DNA of 37,101 bases from PNKC01 sp038323265 (lineage in GTDB: Bacteria > Chloroflexota > Dehalococcoidia > Tepidiformales > Tepidiformaceae): the NCBI GenBank assembly GCA_038323265.1, contig JBBQGT010000012.1:1-37101 (forward strand), given 5' to 3'. Under the pieces are notes generated by a model. It made no database searches, was not told where the DNA came from, and saw only the letters and a list, made by a program, of their open reading frames with translations. Of the stretch, positions 24,468 through 32,150 are shown one piece after another (the first letter of the stretch is position 1; every line of letters starts with the position of its first letter). Made by a program: the position numbers and the translations under genes.

Positions 24468-25490
24468 ATGCCCCGCTTCCCATTCCCCACGTCCCTCCTC
24501 GTTGCCCTCGCCGTTCCATTGACGCTCCTTTTCGCGGCCTGCGGCGGAGATAGCGGCGGTTCCAGCTCCACTCCGAAGCCCACCGCCTTCCCGGCGTCCA
24601 GCGACCCGGGCAAGAACATCCCGGCGGACCAGCGCAACAAGGTGAACATCGTCATCGCGGGCTCCGATTTCTTTGTCGGTAAGAACAATTTCGTCTTCGG
24701 AATCACCGATTTGAAGGACAACCCCGAGGGCGGCGCCAAGGCAAAAGCCACTTTCTATGACCTCCGCGACCCGGCGAACCCCAAGCCCGTCTTCACCGTT
24801 GACGCCACGCCGAGCGCACCGGGCGTCGGGCCTTCAGTCAGCGTCACCCACGCCAACGGCGAGACGCACACCCACGGTGGCCAGGATGAGGGTCGCGTCG
24901 GCTACTACGCGCCGGTCACCTTTGGCCATGCCGGCGGTTGGGGCGTCCTTGTCCAGACCGAACTCAAGGACGGCACGAAAGGAACCGCCTCGGTCGGCTT
25001 CGAAGTGGCCGCCAAGTCCGCGATTCTCGCCCCCGGCATGCTGGCCAAAAAAAGCGACAACCTCACGAAAAAAGACGTCACGGACATCAAGCTGATCGAC
25101 TCGGGCACTCCCGCAAACGACATGCATGACGTCAAAATCAAGGACGCCATCGCCGCCGGCCGGCCGCTGGTCATCGTCTTTTCCACGCCCGCCTTCTGCA
25201 CCTCGCGCTTCTGCGGCCCGGTGAACGAAGAGGTCGAATCGATGCAGAAGGACTACAGAGACAAGGTCGATTTCGTCCACATCGAAATCTGGAAGAACTT
25301 CGACAAGCAGCAGTTGAATGACACCGCCAGCAAGTGGCTGCTACGCGCCGATGGCGGCCTGAGCGAGCCCTACGTCTTCGTCGTCGATTCAAAAGGCACG
25401 ATCTACGACCGCTGGGAGGGCCCCGTGGCGCGCAACATCATGGAACCGATCGTCAAAGCCGTGGCCGCAGGCCAGACCTACGCGAAGTAG
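24468..25490 (+). CDS. Lipoprotein with Ig-like head and thioredoxin-like tail
   Basis: This is a 340-residue exported lipoprotein. The signal peptide ends in LLFAAC with Cys25 as the lipidated residue. Residues 60-180 form a beta-rich domain (FVFGITDLKDNP, GPSVSVTHANGETHTHGGQ, then YYAPVTFGHAGGWGV) with a His cluster that could bind metal. Residues 215-335 look thioredoxin-like: RPLVIVFSTPAFCTSRFCGPVNEEV, in which C244 and C249 form a C-x4-C pair in place of the usual C-x2-C, then VDFVHIEIW and PYVFVVDSKGTIYDRWEG. A role in extracytoplasmic redox or metal (copper/SCO-like) handling is plausible but inferred. A short distance separates it from the acetyltransferase gene on the same strand. 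Confidence 0.82.
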   Translation: MPRFPFPTSLLVALAVPLTLLFAACGGDSGGSSSTPKPTAFPASSDPGKNIPADQRNKVNIVIAGSDFFVGKNNFVFGITDLKDNPEGGAKAKATFYDLRDPANPKPVFTVDATPSAPGVGPSVSVTHANGETHTHGGQDEGRVGYYAPVTFGHAGGWGVLVQTELKDGTKGTASVGFEVAAKSAILAPGMLAKKSDNLTKKDVTDIKLIDSGTPANDMHDVKIKDAIAAGRPLVIVFSTPAFCTSRFCGPVNEEVESMQKDYRDKVDFVHIEIWKNFDKQQLNDTASKWLLRADGGLSEPYVFVVDSKGTIYDRWEGPVARNIMEPIVKAVAAGQTYAK

Positions 25491-25509
25491 GTTTGGCCCC
25501 TTCCACGCC

Positions 25510-26433
25510 CTAGCGTCCCGGCTGCTGCGCCAGCGCCCCGAGCAGTTCGTACGTCGCATCTCGGCGGCCTTCGGGCCCGGCGGTGAGCACGGCGTTCAGG
25601 TCCGTCACTCCGGCGGATGCGTACTCCTTCAGCTGCGTTTCCACTTCGTTCTGCGTGCCGATGATCGCCACGTCGGCGGGGTTGGCTGCGCCGCCCCGGT
25701 CGAGTGTCGCGCGGTACGAAGGCAGCACCCCGTAGACCTGGTAGGTCGTATTCAGCGCTTCACGCGCCGCGGCCGCGTCGTTCGTCACCACCACGGGGAC
25801 CATCGCGGCGATGCGCGGCGCGGGCCGCCCGGCCTCCGTTGCTGAGGACGTGATCGCTGGCACGGCGATTTCCCGAAGGTAGGGGATGCCGCCCATCCAG
25901 GTGATCGTGCCATCGGCCAGCCGCCCGGTGAGCTTCAGCATCGCCGGCCCGAGCGCAGCCACAAGCACCGGCGGCTTCGTCGCGCCCGGCACCACCACCT
26001 GCGCAGCCACGCGGTACAGTTCGCCCTGGAACGAGACGGGCTCGCCGGTTAGCAGGCCGTTGAGCACCGTCAGATATTCGCGCATGTGCTGCACCGGGCG
26101 GCTGTAATCCAACCCCAACACGTTTTCGATGACGACCTTGTGGCTCAACCCGATGCCCAGCGCCAGCCGCCCGTTCGTTGCCGCTTGCGTGGTAAGCGCC
26201 TGGCAGGCGAGCGCCGTGGGATGCCGCGGATACGTTGGGACGACCGCCGTGCCCAGTTCGATTCGGCTGGTTGCGGAGCCAGCCATCGCGAACATCGTCA
26301 GGGCGTCGATGGCGAAAACCTGCGGCAGCCACGCCGAGGCAAAACCCGCCGCTTCCGCCTGCGCCGCCTTATCCACCAGGCCGTTCACCGGGGTCGTGTC
26401 CCCAGGCATCGCCAGCACCACGCCGATTCGCAT
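25510..26433 (-). CDS. LLM-class F420/FMN-dependent oxidoreductase
   Basis: The 307-residue protein belongs to the luciferase-like monooxygenase (bacterial luciferase/F420-dependent reductase) family. Landmarks are RIGVVLAMPG, AEAAGFASAWLPQ, IELGTAVVPTYPRHP, RLALGIGLSHKVVIENVLGLDYSRP and PPVLVAALGPAMLKLTGRLADGTITWM. The SH and R/K pattern suggests F420 binding, as in many high-GC bacteria, but FMN cannot be excluded. Substrate unknown. GGGAG lies seven bases upstream of ATG 26433 and only two upstream of ATG 26439, so the later start is favoured. Confidence 0.87.
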   Translation of the reverse strand: MRIGVVLAMPGDTTPVNGLVDKAAQAEAAGFASAWLPQVFAIDALTMFAMAGSATSRIELGTAVVPTYPRHPTALACQALTTQAATNGRLALGIGLSHKVVIENVLGLDYSRPVQHMREYLTVLNGLLTGEPVSFQGELYRVAAQVVVPGATKPPVLVAALGPAMLKLTGRLADGTITWMGGIPYLREIAVPAITSSATEAGRPAPRIAAMVPVVVTNDAAAAREALNTTYQVYGVLPSYRATLDRGGAANPADVAIIGTQNEVETQLKEYASAGVTDLNAVLTAGPEGRRDATYELLGALAQQPGR

Positions 26434-26499
26434 CGCCATTCTCCCAGCGCGGTTTGCGCCAATGGAGCGAAGTATACGGGCGGGATCTGCGCGCGGAGG

Positions 26500-27144
26500 C
26501 TACTTCTTGAGCTGTAGCGCCGCCATGAACTGCTTGAACTGCGCCAGCCCTTCGCTATCGCCCTTCGGTACCGTCAGCGTGACCACCGAGTAGCAGGTCT
26601 GGCCCTGCGCAATCGCCTGGTAGGTGTCCAGTGTGGCCCCTACCTGGACCTTCATCAGCGGTGTTGACTTGCCGGCGAAGGGCACGGTCCCGGCGTCCGA
26701 ATGGTTCACTTTGCCGGTGTCGTACTGCTTTCCCAGTTCGCTCAGCGTCTGTGTCCCTAGTTGGCAGCTCGTCATGTTGATGTTCGACGCCTTGCCCGGC
26801 GTTTTGGACATGAAGACGAACAGCATCTCCTTGAACTGCCCCTGTTGTGCCGCTTTCACCACGCTATCGCGGAACTCCTGAGGGATAGAGTCAGCGGCCG
26901 TCGAGCCCGGCTTAACCAGGTCCGCGCCGTTGATCAGCGTCGTTTCCCACGTCGGTGCGATACCGCCCGAGTAGTCGCCTTCGTTGAACGGCTTCCAGCC
27001 CGTCGGCAGGTCTGCCGGCTTCGCCGTCGCGCCGGGAGTCGTCGAAGCCGCCGTCGGCGTGGCCTTCGAATCCCCGTCTCCGCAAGCGGCCAGCACCGGC
27101 AACAGCAGGGCAAGCAACAGCCCCGGGATAAACAATCTGCGCAT
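26500..27144 (-). CDS. Secreted lipoprotein of unknown function
   Basis: The 214-residue product starts MRRLFIPGLLLALLLPVLAAC, a clean lipoprotein signal with Cys21. A Thr/Ala/Pro-rich linker (about 28-50) precedes a globular domain of about 160 residues with two Cys (SCQLGTQTLSEL and GQTCYSVVTLTV). The pattern is reminiscent of small PsbP/LpqN-like substrate-binding lipoproteins, but I do not recognise a family. The start is set by GGAGGG six bases before ATG 27144; an ATG at 27171 has no site. It is upstream of the LLM gene on the same strand, 66 bases away. Confidence 0.8.
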   Translation of the reverse strand: MRRLFIPGLLLALLLPVLAACGDGDSKATPTAASTTPGATAKPADLPTGWKPFNEGDYSGGIAPTWETTLINGADLVKPGSTAADSIPQEFRDSVVKAAQQGQFKEMLFVFMSKTPGKASNINMTSCQLGTQTLSELGKQYDTGKVNHSDAGTVPFAGKSTPLMKVQVGATLDTYQAIAQGQTCYSVVTLTVPKGDSEGLAQFKQFMAALQLKK

Positions 27145-27247
27145 CCAAACCCTCCGGCTCACACGAAACATCGTACCGGGGGCTGCGGTTTGGGCTACCG
27201 GTCCGTCAACGCCCCTTTGCCGTTTTCGAACGAGCCCGGCGCGCCGG

Positions 27248-27583
27248 TTAATCGCAGCAAACCGCGCTCAAAGCGTCCGCGGCAGGCGGACAACAGATGT
27301 CCGTACAGAAGGTCGCCAGCCAGCGCACGACATCCGGCTCGAGGCAGTAGCAGGCCGACTCGCCATCCGTCGCGCCGCGCACGATCCCCGCCTCCCTCAA
27401 CACCTTGAGGTGCTGCGAAACGGTCGATTGCGCCAGCGGCAGCACATCCACAAGGTCGCCAGTCACACACGCATTGCGGCGCGCCAGTTCGGTCACAATG
27501 CGGATCCGCGCGGGGTTGCCAAGCGCGCGAAAGATCGCCGCCGCGCGCTCTTCTTCTGTAGTCAGCCCGTCAATGCTCTTCAT
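27248..27583 (-). CDS. arsR: ArsR-family metalloregulator, arsenite-responsive type
   Basis: The 111-residue protein is a winged-helix SmtB/ArsR repressor. HTH: FRALGNPARIRIVTELARR, then LPLAQSTVSQHLKVLREAGIVRG. Eight Cys are present: C39 in the alpha-3 region, C78 and C80 in the wing, and a C-terminal group C93, C97, C98, C109 and C110. A Cys-rich C-terminus for As(III) binding occurs in some ArsR subgroups, and the arsM gene nearby makes arsenite the likely effector. The start is ATG 27583; longer readings have no site. An 18-bp operator lies 12-29 bases upstream and identical-pattern operators cover the arsM promoter, so it probably represses itself and arsM. Confidence 0.87.
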   Translation of the reverse strand: MKSIDGLTTEEERAAAIFRALGNPARIRIVTELARRNACVTGDLVDVLPLAQSTVSQHLKVLREAGIVRGATDGESACYCLEPDVVRWLATFCTDICCPPAADALSAVCCD

Positions 27584-27594
27584 AGTTGTGCGCA

Positions 27595-27612
27595 CATCGT
27601 AAAATTTCGATG
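27595..27612. promoter_or_regulatory. Putative ArsR operator upstream of arsR
   Basis: CATCGTAAAATTTCGATG has CATCG and CGATG as inverted arms around an AT-rich centre. The same pattern occurs twice in tandem before arsM (28983-29018). On the minus strand a weak promoter can be read across it (TTGCAT, 18 bases, TACGAT), so repression by blocking the polymerase is likely. Confidence 0.75.
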
Positions 27613-27660
27613 GGCGCTGATGCAAGGGCTTGGCGCCGGTGCCTGATCCTCGAGCCGGAG

Positions 27661-27675
27661 GTACAGCATCTGTAC
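27661..27675. promoter_or_regulatory. Inverted repeat upstream of the cupin gene
   Basis: GTACAG-CAT-CTGTAC is a perfect six-base inverted repeat with a three-base centre, 62 bases before the cupin start. HxlR-family proteins often bind GTAC-containing repeats, and an HxlR-like gene lies next door, but a chance repeat is possible. Confidence 0.4.
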
Positions 27676-27736
27676 TGGCCGGCCTTGGCCCCGGCAAAGA
27701 CACTGAGGGCAACTCAACCGCCCAAGGGGAATTGCC

Positions 27737-28105
27737 ATGCGCGCTTCAAAACAAGACCTCCCGATCATGTTGGAGGCCGGACCATCCCAGATCCGCGGCA
27801 CCGACTGGGGCGGTATGCGAGTCGCCGTCGTCTCGGTCCCTGCCGGGACAGACTTCGGCCCGTTGCTCAAAGGCCTGCCGAACGACCGCTGCCCCGGCGC
27901 CCACTGGGGCTACGTCCTCCAGGGACGCATTCGCATCTCCTACACCGATGCCAAAGAGGAGATTCTTGTCGCTGGCGACTTCTACCACATGCCGCCCGGC
28001 CACACCGGCGTCGCCATCGAGGACACAGAGTTCATCGAGATCGGCGAGCCCGGGCCGCACCAGCAGTTCCTGGAGCAGGCGCAAAAAAACATCGCAGCGA
28101 TGTAG
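27737..28105 (+). CDS. Small cupin-domain protein
   Basis: The 122-residue protein has a single cupin fold. Metal-site motif 1 reads CPGAHWGYVLQGRIRISYTD, with only one clear His, and motif 2 reads AGDFYHMPPGHTG. A C-terminal helix (GPHQQFLEQAQKNI) follows. Cupins of this size bind metals or small ligands; enzyme activity cannot be inferred. AAGGGG eight bases before the ATG supports the start. It is divergent from arsR (154 bp apart) and convergent with the HxlR-type gene. Its place in the arsenic locus may be coincidental. Confidence 0.8.
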   Translation: MRASKQDLPIMLEAGPSQIRGTDWGGMRVAVVSVPAGTDFGPLLKGLPNDRCPGAHWGYVLQGRIRISYTDAKEEILVAGDFYHMPPGHTGVAIEDTEFIEIGEPGPHQQFLEQAQKNIAAM

Positions 28106-28141
28106 CGAGCGGGCCCGAAACGCCGGCCGGCACAGCTCCGG

Positions 28142-28813
28142 CTAGGCGTTTACTTTGGCTGCGCGAACAGCGGGGTTCACGGGGCTCAAGCGCAACCAGG
28201 TGGGAAACGCGTGGGTCAATTCCGGGCGTCCATCCAGCGCGATCTCTCCTGAGCGGAGTGCCGCGTTGAAGTCTCGGAACCCCATCCAGACCAGGTACAT
28301 CGTTCGCAACGATGAGCGCATCACAATGTCCACGTCGAAGCCAGGATCGGTGAGGCACACCGAGACATCCTCGGAATCGAGGACCAGCCAGTACCAGCCG
28401 GCGGGCTCGCTGAACTCAATTTGGATGACCAGGCGGGCGCCAAGCGCGTCCGCCGGCAGATCGATCTGCCCATGAATCCACCAGACCAGTAGGTCCGGGT
28501 CCAACTCCTCCGCCTTCGGTTCGGGGAAGGCCCACTTTGCGCCCCATTCGGCCATCTCGAAGACCAACGGTCGAAGGTCCAGTCCCGCTTCCGTAAGCAA
28601 ATACCCGTCATCCGTTCGGACGACGAGTCCGGCCGCACGAAGGTGGGTCAGGCGTTTCACCAACAGGGTCCGCGAGATGCCTGGCAAGCCTCTCGCCAGA
28701 TCGTTGAACCGTCGCGAGCCGACAAGCATGTCGCGAAGGATGAGGATCGACCAACGATCGCCCAAAATCTCCGCCGTCTTGGCTATCGGGCAGTACTGCG
28801 CGTAAGGCCTCAT
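28142..28813 (-). CDS. HxlR-type regulator with SCP2-like C-terminal domain
   Basis: The 223-residue protein starts with an HxlR winged helix: YCPIAKTAEILGDRWSILILRDMLVGSRRFNDL, then LVKRLTHLRAAGLVVR. The Cys at position 8 in the QYCPI motif is the redox-sensing position conserved in many HxlR proteins. The second half (about 110-215) resembles the SCP2/sterol-carrier-like ligand-binding fold fused to some HxlR regulators (WYWLVLDSEDVSVCLTDPGFDVDI, then FRDFNAALRSGEIALDG). A hydrophobic ligand is therefore possible. Divergent from arsM; a strong inverted repeat lies 26-47 bases upstream of its start. Codon use is less C-ending than in arsM, so it may be a later arrival. Confidence 0.85.
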   Translation of the reverse strand: MRPYAQYCPIAKTAEILGDRWSILILRDMLVGSRRFNDLARGLPGISRTLLVKRLTHLRAAGLVVRTDDGYLLTEAGLDLRPLVFEMAEWGAKWAFPEPKAEELDPDLLVWWIHGQIDLPADALGARLVIQIEFSEPAGWYWLVLDSEDVSVCLTDPGFDVDIVMRSSLRTMYLVWMGFRDFNAALRSGEIALDGRPELTHAFPTWLRLSPVNPAVRAAKVNA

Positions 28814-28838
28814 GCGAACCCCTTTCCGCGAACCGCGG

Positions 28839-28860
28839 CAGGTGACGGGTGGATCACCTG
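28839..28860. promoter_or_regulatory. Putative operator for the HxlR-type gene
   Basis: CAGGTGA, eight bases, TCACCTG: a perfect seven-base inverted repeat in the promoter region of the HxlR-type gene. CCGCG-AAC-CGCGG lies next to it (28826-28838). Self-regulation is inferred. Confidence 0.5.
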
Positions 28861-28964
28861 ATCAGCGGGCGACAGGACACCAGCTTACCCGGATCCTCCT
28901 CTGGCTCTCTCCACTTCACTTGAGTGGCTAGAACTTCGCTCAGTTGATTAACGAAAGAAAACGC

Positions 28965-28993
28965 TTGACTTCCCTCGCTTCTCATCGTAATTT
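28965..28993 (+). promoter_or_regulatory. arsM promoter
   Basis: TTGACT (28965-28970), a 17-base spacer and TAATTT (28988-28993) form a sigma-70-type promoter. The -10 box lies inside the first ArsR operator, so bound ArsR would block it. Confidence 0.6.
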
Positions 28994-29018
28994 TGCGATG
29001 CATCGTATTTTTACGAGG
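28983..29018. promoter_or_regulatory. Two tandem ArsR operators before arsM
   Basis: CATCGTAATTTTGCGATG (28983-29000) is followed without a gap by CATCGTATTTTTACGAGG (29001-29018). Both match the arsR operator at 27595. The first covers the -10 box and the second the expected transcription start. Confidence 0.8.
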
Positions 29019-29029
29019 GAGAATAACTC

Positions 29030-29926
29030 ATGACAACCCGAACCAACGACGAAATTCGAGCTGAAGTCTCCAAAGCCTACGGCGGCCGAGTAAAGCCAGT
29101 GCTCGACCGTGCCGACGAAATCCCGCTCCTCAACTCAGCCGTCGGCTGTTGCGAGACGGGCTCCGAAGCCGCCTCATCGTGTTGCGGCGACGAATCGAGC
29201 GACCTTGAGATCACCAACATCGCCCGCCTCTACGCCGATACCAACGTCAGCGACCTGCCGAGCACCGTCACCGACGTGGCTTTCGGCTGCGGCAACCCTA
29301 CGGCCATCGCTGCCCTCACGCCCGGCCAGGTGGTGCTGGACCTCGGCTCCGGCGGCGGTATTGATTGCTTCCTCGCCGCCAAGATGGTCGGCGAAACGGG
29401 CCAGGTCTACGGCGTGGACATGACGCCCGAGATGATCGCCCTCGCCCGCAAGAACGCTGGCAAGGTGGGCGCCGTCAACGTGGAGTTCCGCCTCGGCGAA
29501 ATCGAACACCTGCCGATCAGCGATTCCACCGTCGACGTGATCATTTCGAACTGCGTCATCAACCTCTCGCCAGATAAGGACCAGGTCTTCCGCGAAGCCC
29601 TGCGCGTGCTGCGTCCCGGCGGCCGCCTGCAAGTCTCGGACATGGTCTGGACAAAGCCCGTGCCCGAATCCGTGAAGGATGACATGGAACAGTGGGCTGG
29701 CTGCATTGCCGGCGCGCTCTTGGAGTCAGACTACCTCGGCAAGATCCAGGCGGCGGGCTTCACTGAGGTCACGTCCAACGCTGTCGAGTACCCGGGCGGC
29801 AAGGGCATCGCCTCGGCCAGCGTCGTGGCTATCAAGCCGCTCGCCGCAAAAGCGATGGGCGGAATCACCTTTGCCGCCGCCGAACCTGGCGCGGTCTGCT
29901 GCCCCACCTGTGGTTCGAACTGCTAA
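29030..29926 (+). CDS. arsM: Arsenite S-adenosylmethionine methyltransferase
   Basis: ArsM methylates As(III) to methylarsenicals using SAM and thiols, in the cytosol. The 298-residue protein has motif I VVLDLGSGGGIDCFLAA and the acidic GVDMTPEM. The catalytic Cys triad of the family is visible as C87 (FGCGNP), C175 (ISNCVINLSPDK) and C225 (WAGCIAGAL). Extra Cys pairs are C40/C41 and C51/C52 near the start and CC-x2-C-x3-C at the very end. GAGGGAG precedes the ATG. It is preceded by two ArsR operators and followed by a hairpin terminator, so it is a single-gene unit. Confidence 0.95.
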   Translation: MTTRTNDEIRAEVSKAYGGRVKPVLDRADEIPLLNSAVGCCETGSEAASSCCGDESSDLEITNIARLYADTNVSDLPSTVTDVAFGCGNPTAIAALTPGQVVLDLGSGGGIDCFLAAKMVGETGQVYGVDMTPEMIALARKNAGKVGAVNVEFRLGEIEHLPISDSTVDVIISNCVINLSPDKDQVFREALRVLRPGGRLQVSDMVWTKPVPESVKDDMEQWAGCIAGALLESDYLGKIQAAGFTEVTSNAVEYPGGKGIASASVVAIKPLAAKAMGGITFAAAEPGAVCCPTCGSNC

Positions 29927-29952
29927 CAGCGAACCCGTTTAGCACCAGCAAG

Positions 29953-29980
29953 ACGCCCTCACCACATGGTGGGGGCGTTT
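29953..29980 (+). terminator. Hairpin terminator after arsM
   Basis: ACGCCC-T-CACCA, a two-base loop, TGGTG-G-GGGCGT, then TT forms a stable stem 27 bases past the arsM stop. The U-tract is short. Confidence 0.65.
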
Positions 29981-30046
29981 CTGCGTTTCGCGCCGAGCGT
30001 GCGAACTTTCCGCAGGCTGTCTCGCCTGCCCGCGTAGGATTGAGCG

Positions 30047-31531
30047 GTGCAGTTCGATGACCTTGGCCCCCAGTCCCTGACGGTCTCGGAGGCCAACCTC
30101 CTCGGCCACTTGCAGCGCGGCGCGCCAGACGCCGAAATCGCGGTCCGCCTCGGCCTCCCAATCGGCGAAGCCAAAACGCGCATCGCGGCTCTCCTGCAAC
30201 GCCTCGGCGTCGACTCGCGCGCCGGCCTCGAAGCATGGGACGGGGTCGTCCCTCCCCGTTTCGAACCTGAGGAAGTTGAGACCGAGGCCGTTCCTGCAAT
30301 CCTCGTCGCTTCTCCCGAGGAGCCTGGGCCGCGCACCCACGCCCGGCTGATTCCGCTGGCCATCTGTGCGCTGCTCGTTGCTGCGGGAGTTGCCTACTTC
30401 GCCACTGCTGGTCGCGGCAGCAGCCCCGCCCTTACGCCCTCGCCGTCGCTGCGCACCATCGACCAACTGGGCGCGCCCGCGGCCTACATCGATGGCGTCG
30501 CCCTCCCCGAACTGCGCATCGGCGCAGCCACCGCCCTGCCGGCCGACCTCGCGCTCATCCAGTGGGACACCGGCACCGGCCTCGTACGGCGCGTCTACCG
30601 TTCGCAGGATGGCATCGCCCGCAATGAAGACCTCTTTGCTCCGCCCCGCGGCGGTACGGTAACGCAAGTCGCGGCCACGCCTGATGGCCGCGAGATGGTG
30701 ATCGCCGTGAGTACGCCTCGCGGCGGCGGGCTGACGCCGACGGTCTCCGTCTCGCGTTCGAACGATGGCGGCGCCACCTGGACGAACCTCGGCGCGAGCT
30801 CCGAGGGCGCGTTCGTCACCGCCCTCGGCCCGACGAACGTGGTCATGGCCCTCGATTCCGCCGACGGCTCCCGGCGGGTGGAACTGCTGCCTGGCCGCAT
30901 CACCGTCCGCAGTTCCGCTCAACTGATCGAAGCCAATGTGCCGTGGACCGTCATCGGCACCGCAATTCAGCAACGATCGACGCCCGCGTTGACTCGCTAC
31001 GCATCCAGCGCTCCGTTCAGCGAGGGGGCGCGCTACGCCGTTCGTCTGCGCGGCCCCGGCGCCGATGGCACCGTTGGCGTGGGCATCGCCGATGACCAGG
31101 GCAGCCTGCTCTCCGGCTTCGCAGGCAACGTGAGGACGGTGGTGAACGTGGTGCCCGGCGGCCTCGTGGCGGCCGATATCGCCGTCCCCTCTATCAGCGC
31201 GGACCGCGACGGCGAGGAGGTGCTCCTCGCCCTCATCAATCCCGAGACTGGCGTCGCCCACCCGATCGAAACCGGCACTGCGTTGCGCCGCGAGCAGGTC
31301 CTGACCGTGGCCGTCCAGCGCGGGCCGCTGGTGCATATCGGCGGGTCCGATAGCGGATGCGCGCCGGTGCGAGACCGGCCGGTGGTGGATAGCCTGGTGC
31401 TCTACTGCGCTTCCGAAGGCATGGCCCTGCGTTCCGGCGAGACGCGCGTCCACAACGACTACACCTGGGTGCGCGTGATGACTGACCGCGAACGGCCCGG
31501 CTGGGTGGACCTCTCCTACGTAACGCCCTGA
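30047..31531 (+). CDS. Membrane-anchored LuxR-type HTH protein with extracytoplasmic propeller-like domain
   Basis: This is a 494-residue fusion. Residues 10-62 form a LuxR/GerE HTH (SLTVSEANLLGHLQRGAPDAEIAVRLGLP, then LLQRLGVDSRAGL). A single transmembrane helix (about 103-124, LIPLAICALLVAAGVAYF) follows. The outside part has about 370 residues with a BNR/Asp-box (SNDGGATWTNLG) and repeated beta-strand blocks like a sialidase-type propeller. The last 40 residues (LRSGETRVHNDYTWVRV, then RPGWVDLSYV) resemble an SH3b tail. The HTH would sit at the inner membrane face. The start is GTG 30047 with AGGA seven bases upstream. No close family known to me; ligand and target genes unknown. Confidence 0.75.
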   Translation: MQFDDLGPQSLTVSEANLLGHLQRGAPDAEIAVRLGLPIGEAKTRIAALLQRLGVDSRAGLEAWDGVVPPRFEPEEVETEAVPAILVASPEEPGPRTHARLIPLAICALLVAAGVAYFATAGRGSSPALTPSPSLRTIDQLGAPAAYIDGVALPELRIGAATALPADLALIQWDTGTGLVRRVYRSQDGIARNEDLFAPPRGGTVTQVAATPDGREMVIAVSTPRGGGLTPTVSVSRSNDGGATWTNLGASSEGAFVTALGPTNVVMALDSADGSRRVELLPGRITVRSSAQLIEANVPWTVIGTAIQQRSTPALTRYASSAPFSEGARYAVRLRGPGADGTVGVGIADDQGSLLSGFAGNVRTVVNVVPGGLVAADIAVPSISADRDGEEVLLALINPETGVAHPIETGTALRREQVLTVAVQRGPLVHIGGSDSGCAPVRDRPVVDSLVLYCASEGMALRSGETRVHNDYTWVRVMTDRERPGWVDLSYVTP

Positions 31532-31536
31532 GCGTT

Positions 31537-32079
31537 TTACGGCGTGGGCGTTGCTGCTGGTTCCGGCGTCGCCGTTGGTTCGGGTGTGCCTGTTGACTCG
31601 GAGATTGCGCTTGGCTCGGGCGTGGTGGTGGCCTCAGGCGTCTCGTCTACGCCGTCGCGGCCGACCATTCCGAAGCGCAGGGGGTTGAGTGGCGTTGTGG
31701 TCGCATTCGCCACCAATTCACCGCCATCCGATGCCACGCCCGCGGCGATCGCCCCGCCGTGCGAATCGGCGGTCGGCTCGGCAGTGGCCGTTGCTAGTGG
31801 CGGCGCTGTCGATTCGGGCCTCGAGAAGGTGCTCTCCTGCCGCTTAACAACGGCGCTCGGCACGGGTGAGGGCGCGACCGTGTCGCTCACGGCCTCGAAG
31901 GGCGTAGAAGGGGTCGAACCAGAAGCAGAGGGGGATGGCGCGAGCGGCCGGGCAACCACCAGGTCCGTTAGCGGAACCGACGTCGGCCCGCTGCCGGTCT
32001 GGCGAACAGTCGCAGCCAACCCAGCAATGCCTAGCACAAAGAGCACGGCGGCCAGCACCAAAGGTGCCCTGCTTGCCAT
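31537..32079 (-). CDS. Low-complexity exported protein
   Basis: The 180-residue product has one N-terminal hydrophobic segment (about 5-25, LVLAAVLFVLGIAGLAATV), an uncleaved anchor or signal. The rest is rich in Thr, Pro, Ala and Ser and ends in repeated PEPTATPEP units, typical of stalk or linker regions. No domain is recognised. It converges with the LuxR-type gene (five bases between stops) and lies downstream of the lipoprotein gene at 32151 on the same strand, so those two may share a transcript. Confidence 0.6.
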   Translation of the reverse strand: MASRAPLVLAAVLFVLGIAGLAATVRQTGSGPTSVPLTDLVVARPLAPSPSASGSTPSTPFEAVSDTVAPSPVPSAVVKRQESTFSRPESTAPPLATATAEPTADSHGGAIAAGVASDGGELVANATTTPLNPLRFGMVGRDGVDETPEATTTPEPSAISESTGTPEPTATPEPAATPTP

Positions 32080-32150
32080 CTCCGCATTCTACCCATGCCC
32101 CGTGAACAGCCAACATAGGGGTAAACCCCAGCGTTTCACCAGGTCGCGAT

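Noticed and set aside
29939..31453. Long minus-strand frame opposite the LuxR-type gene
   Set aside because: No domain, no ribosome site, and the plus-strand frame has clear HTH, membrane and Asp-box features.
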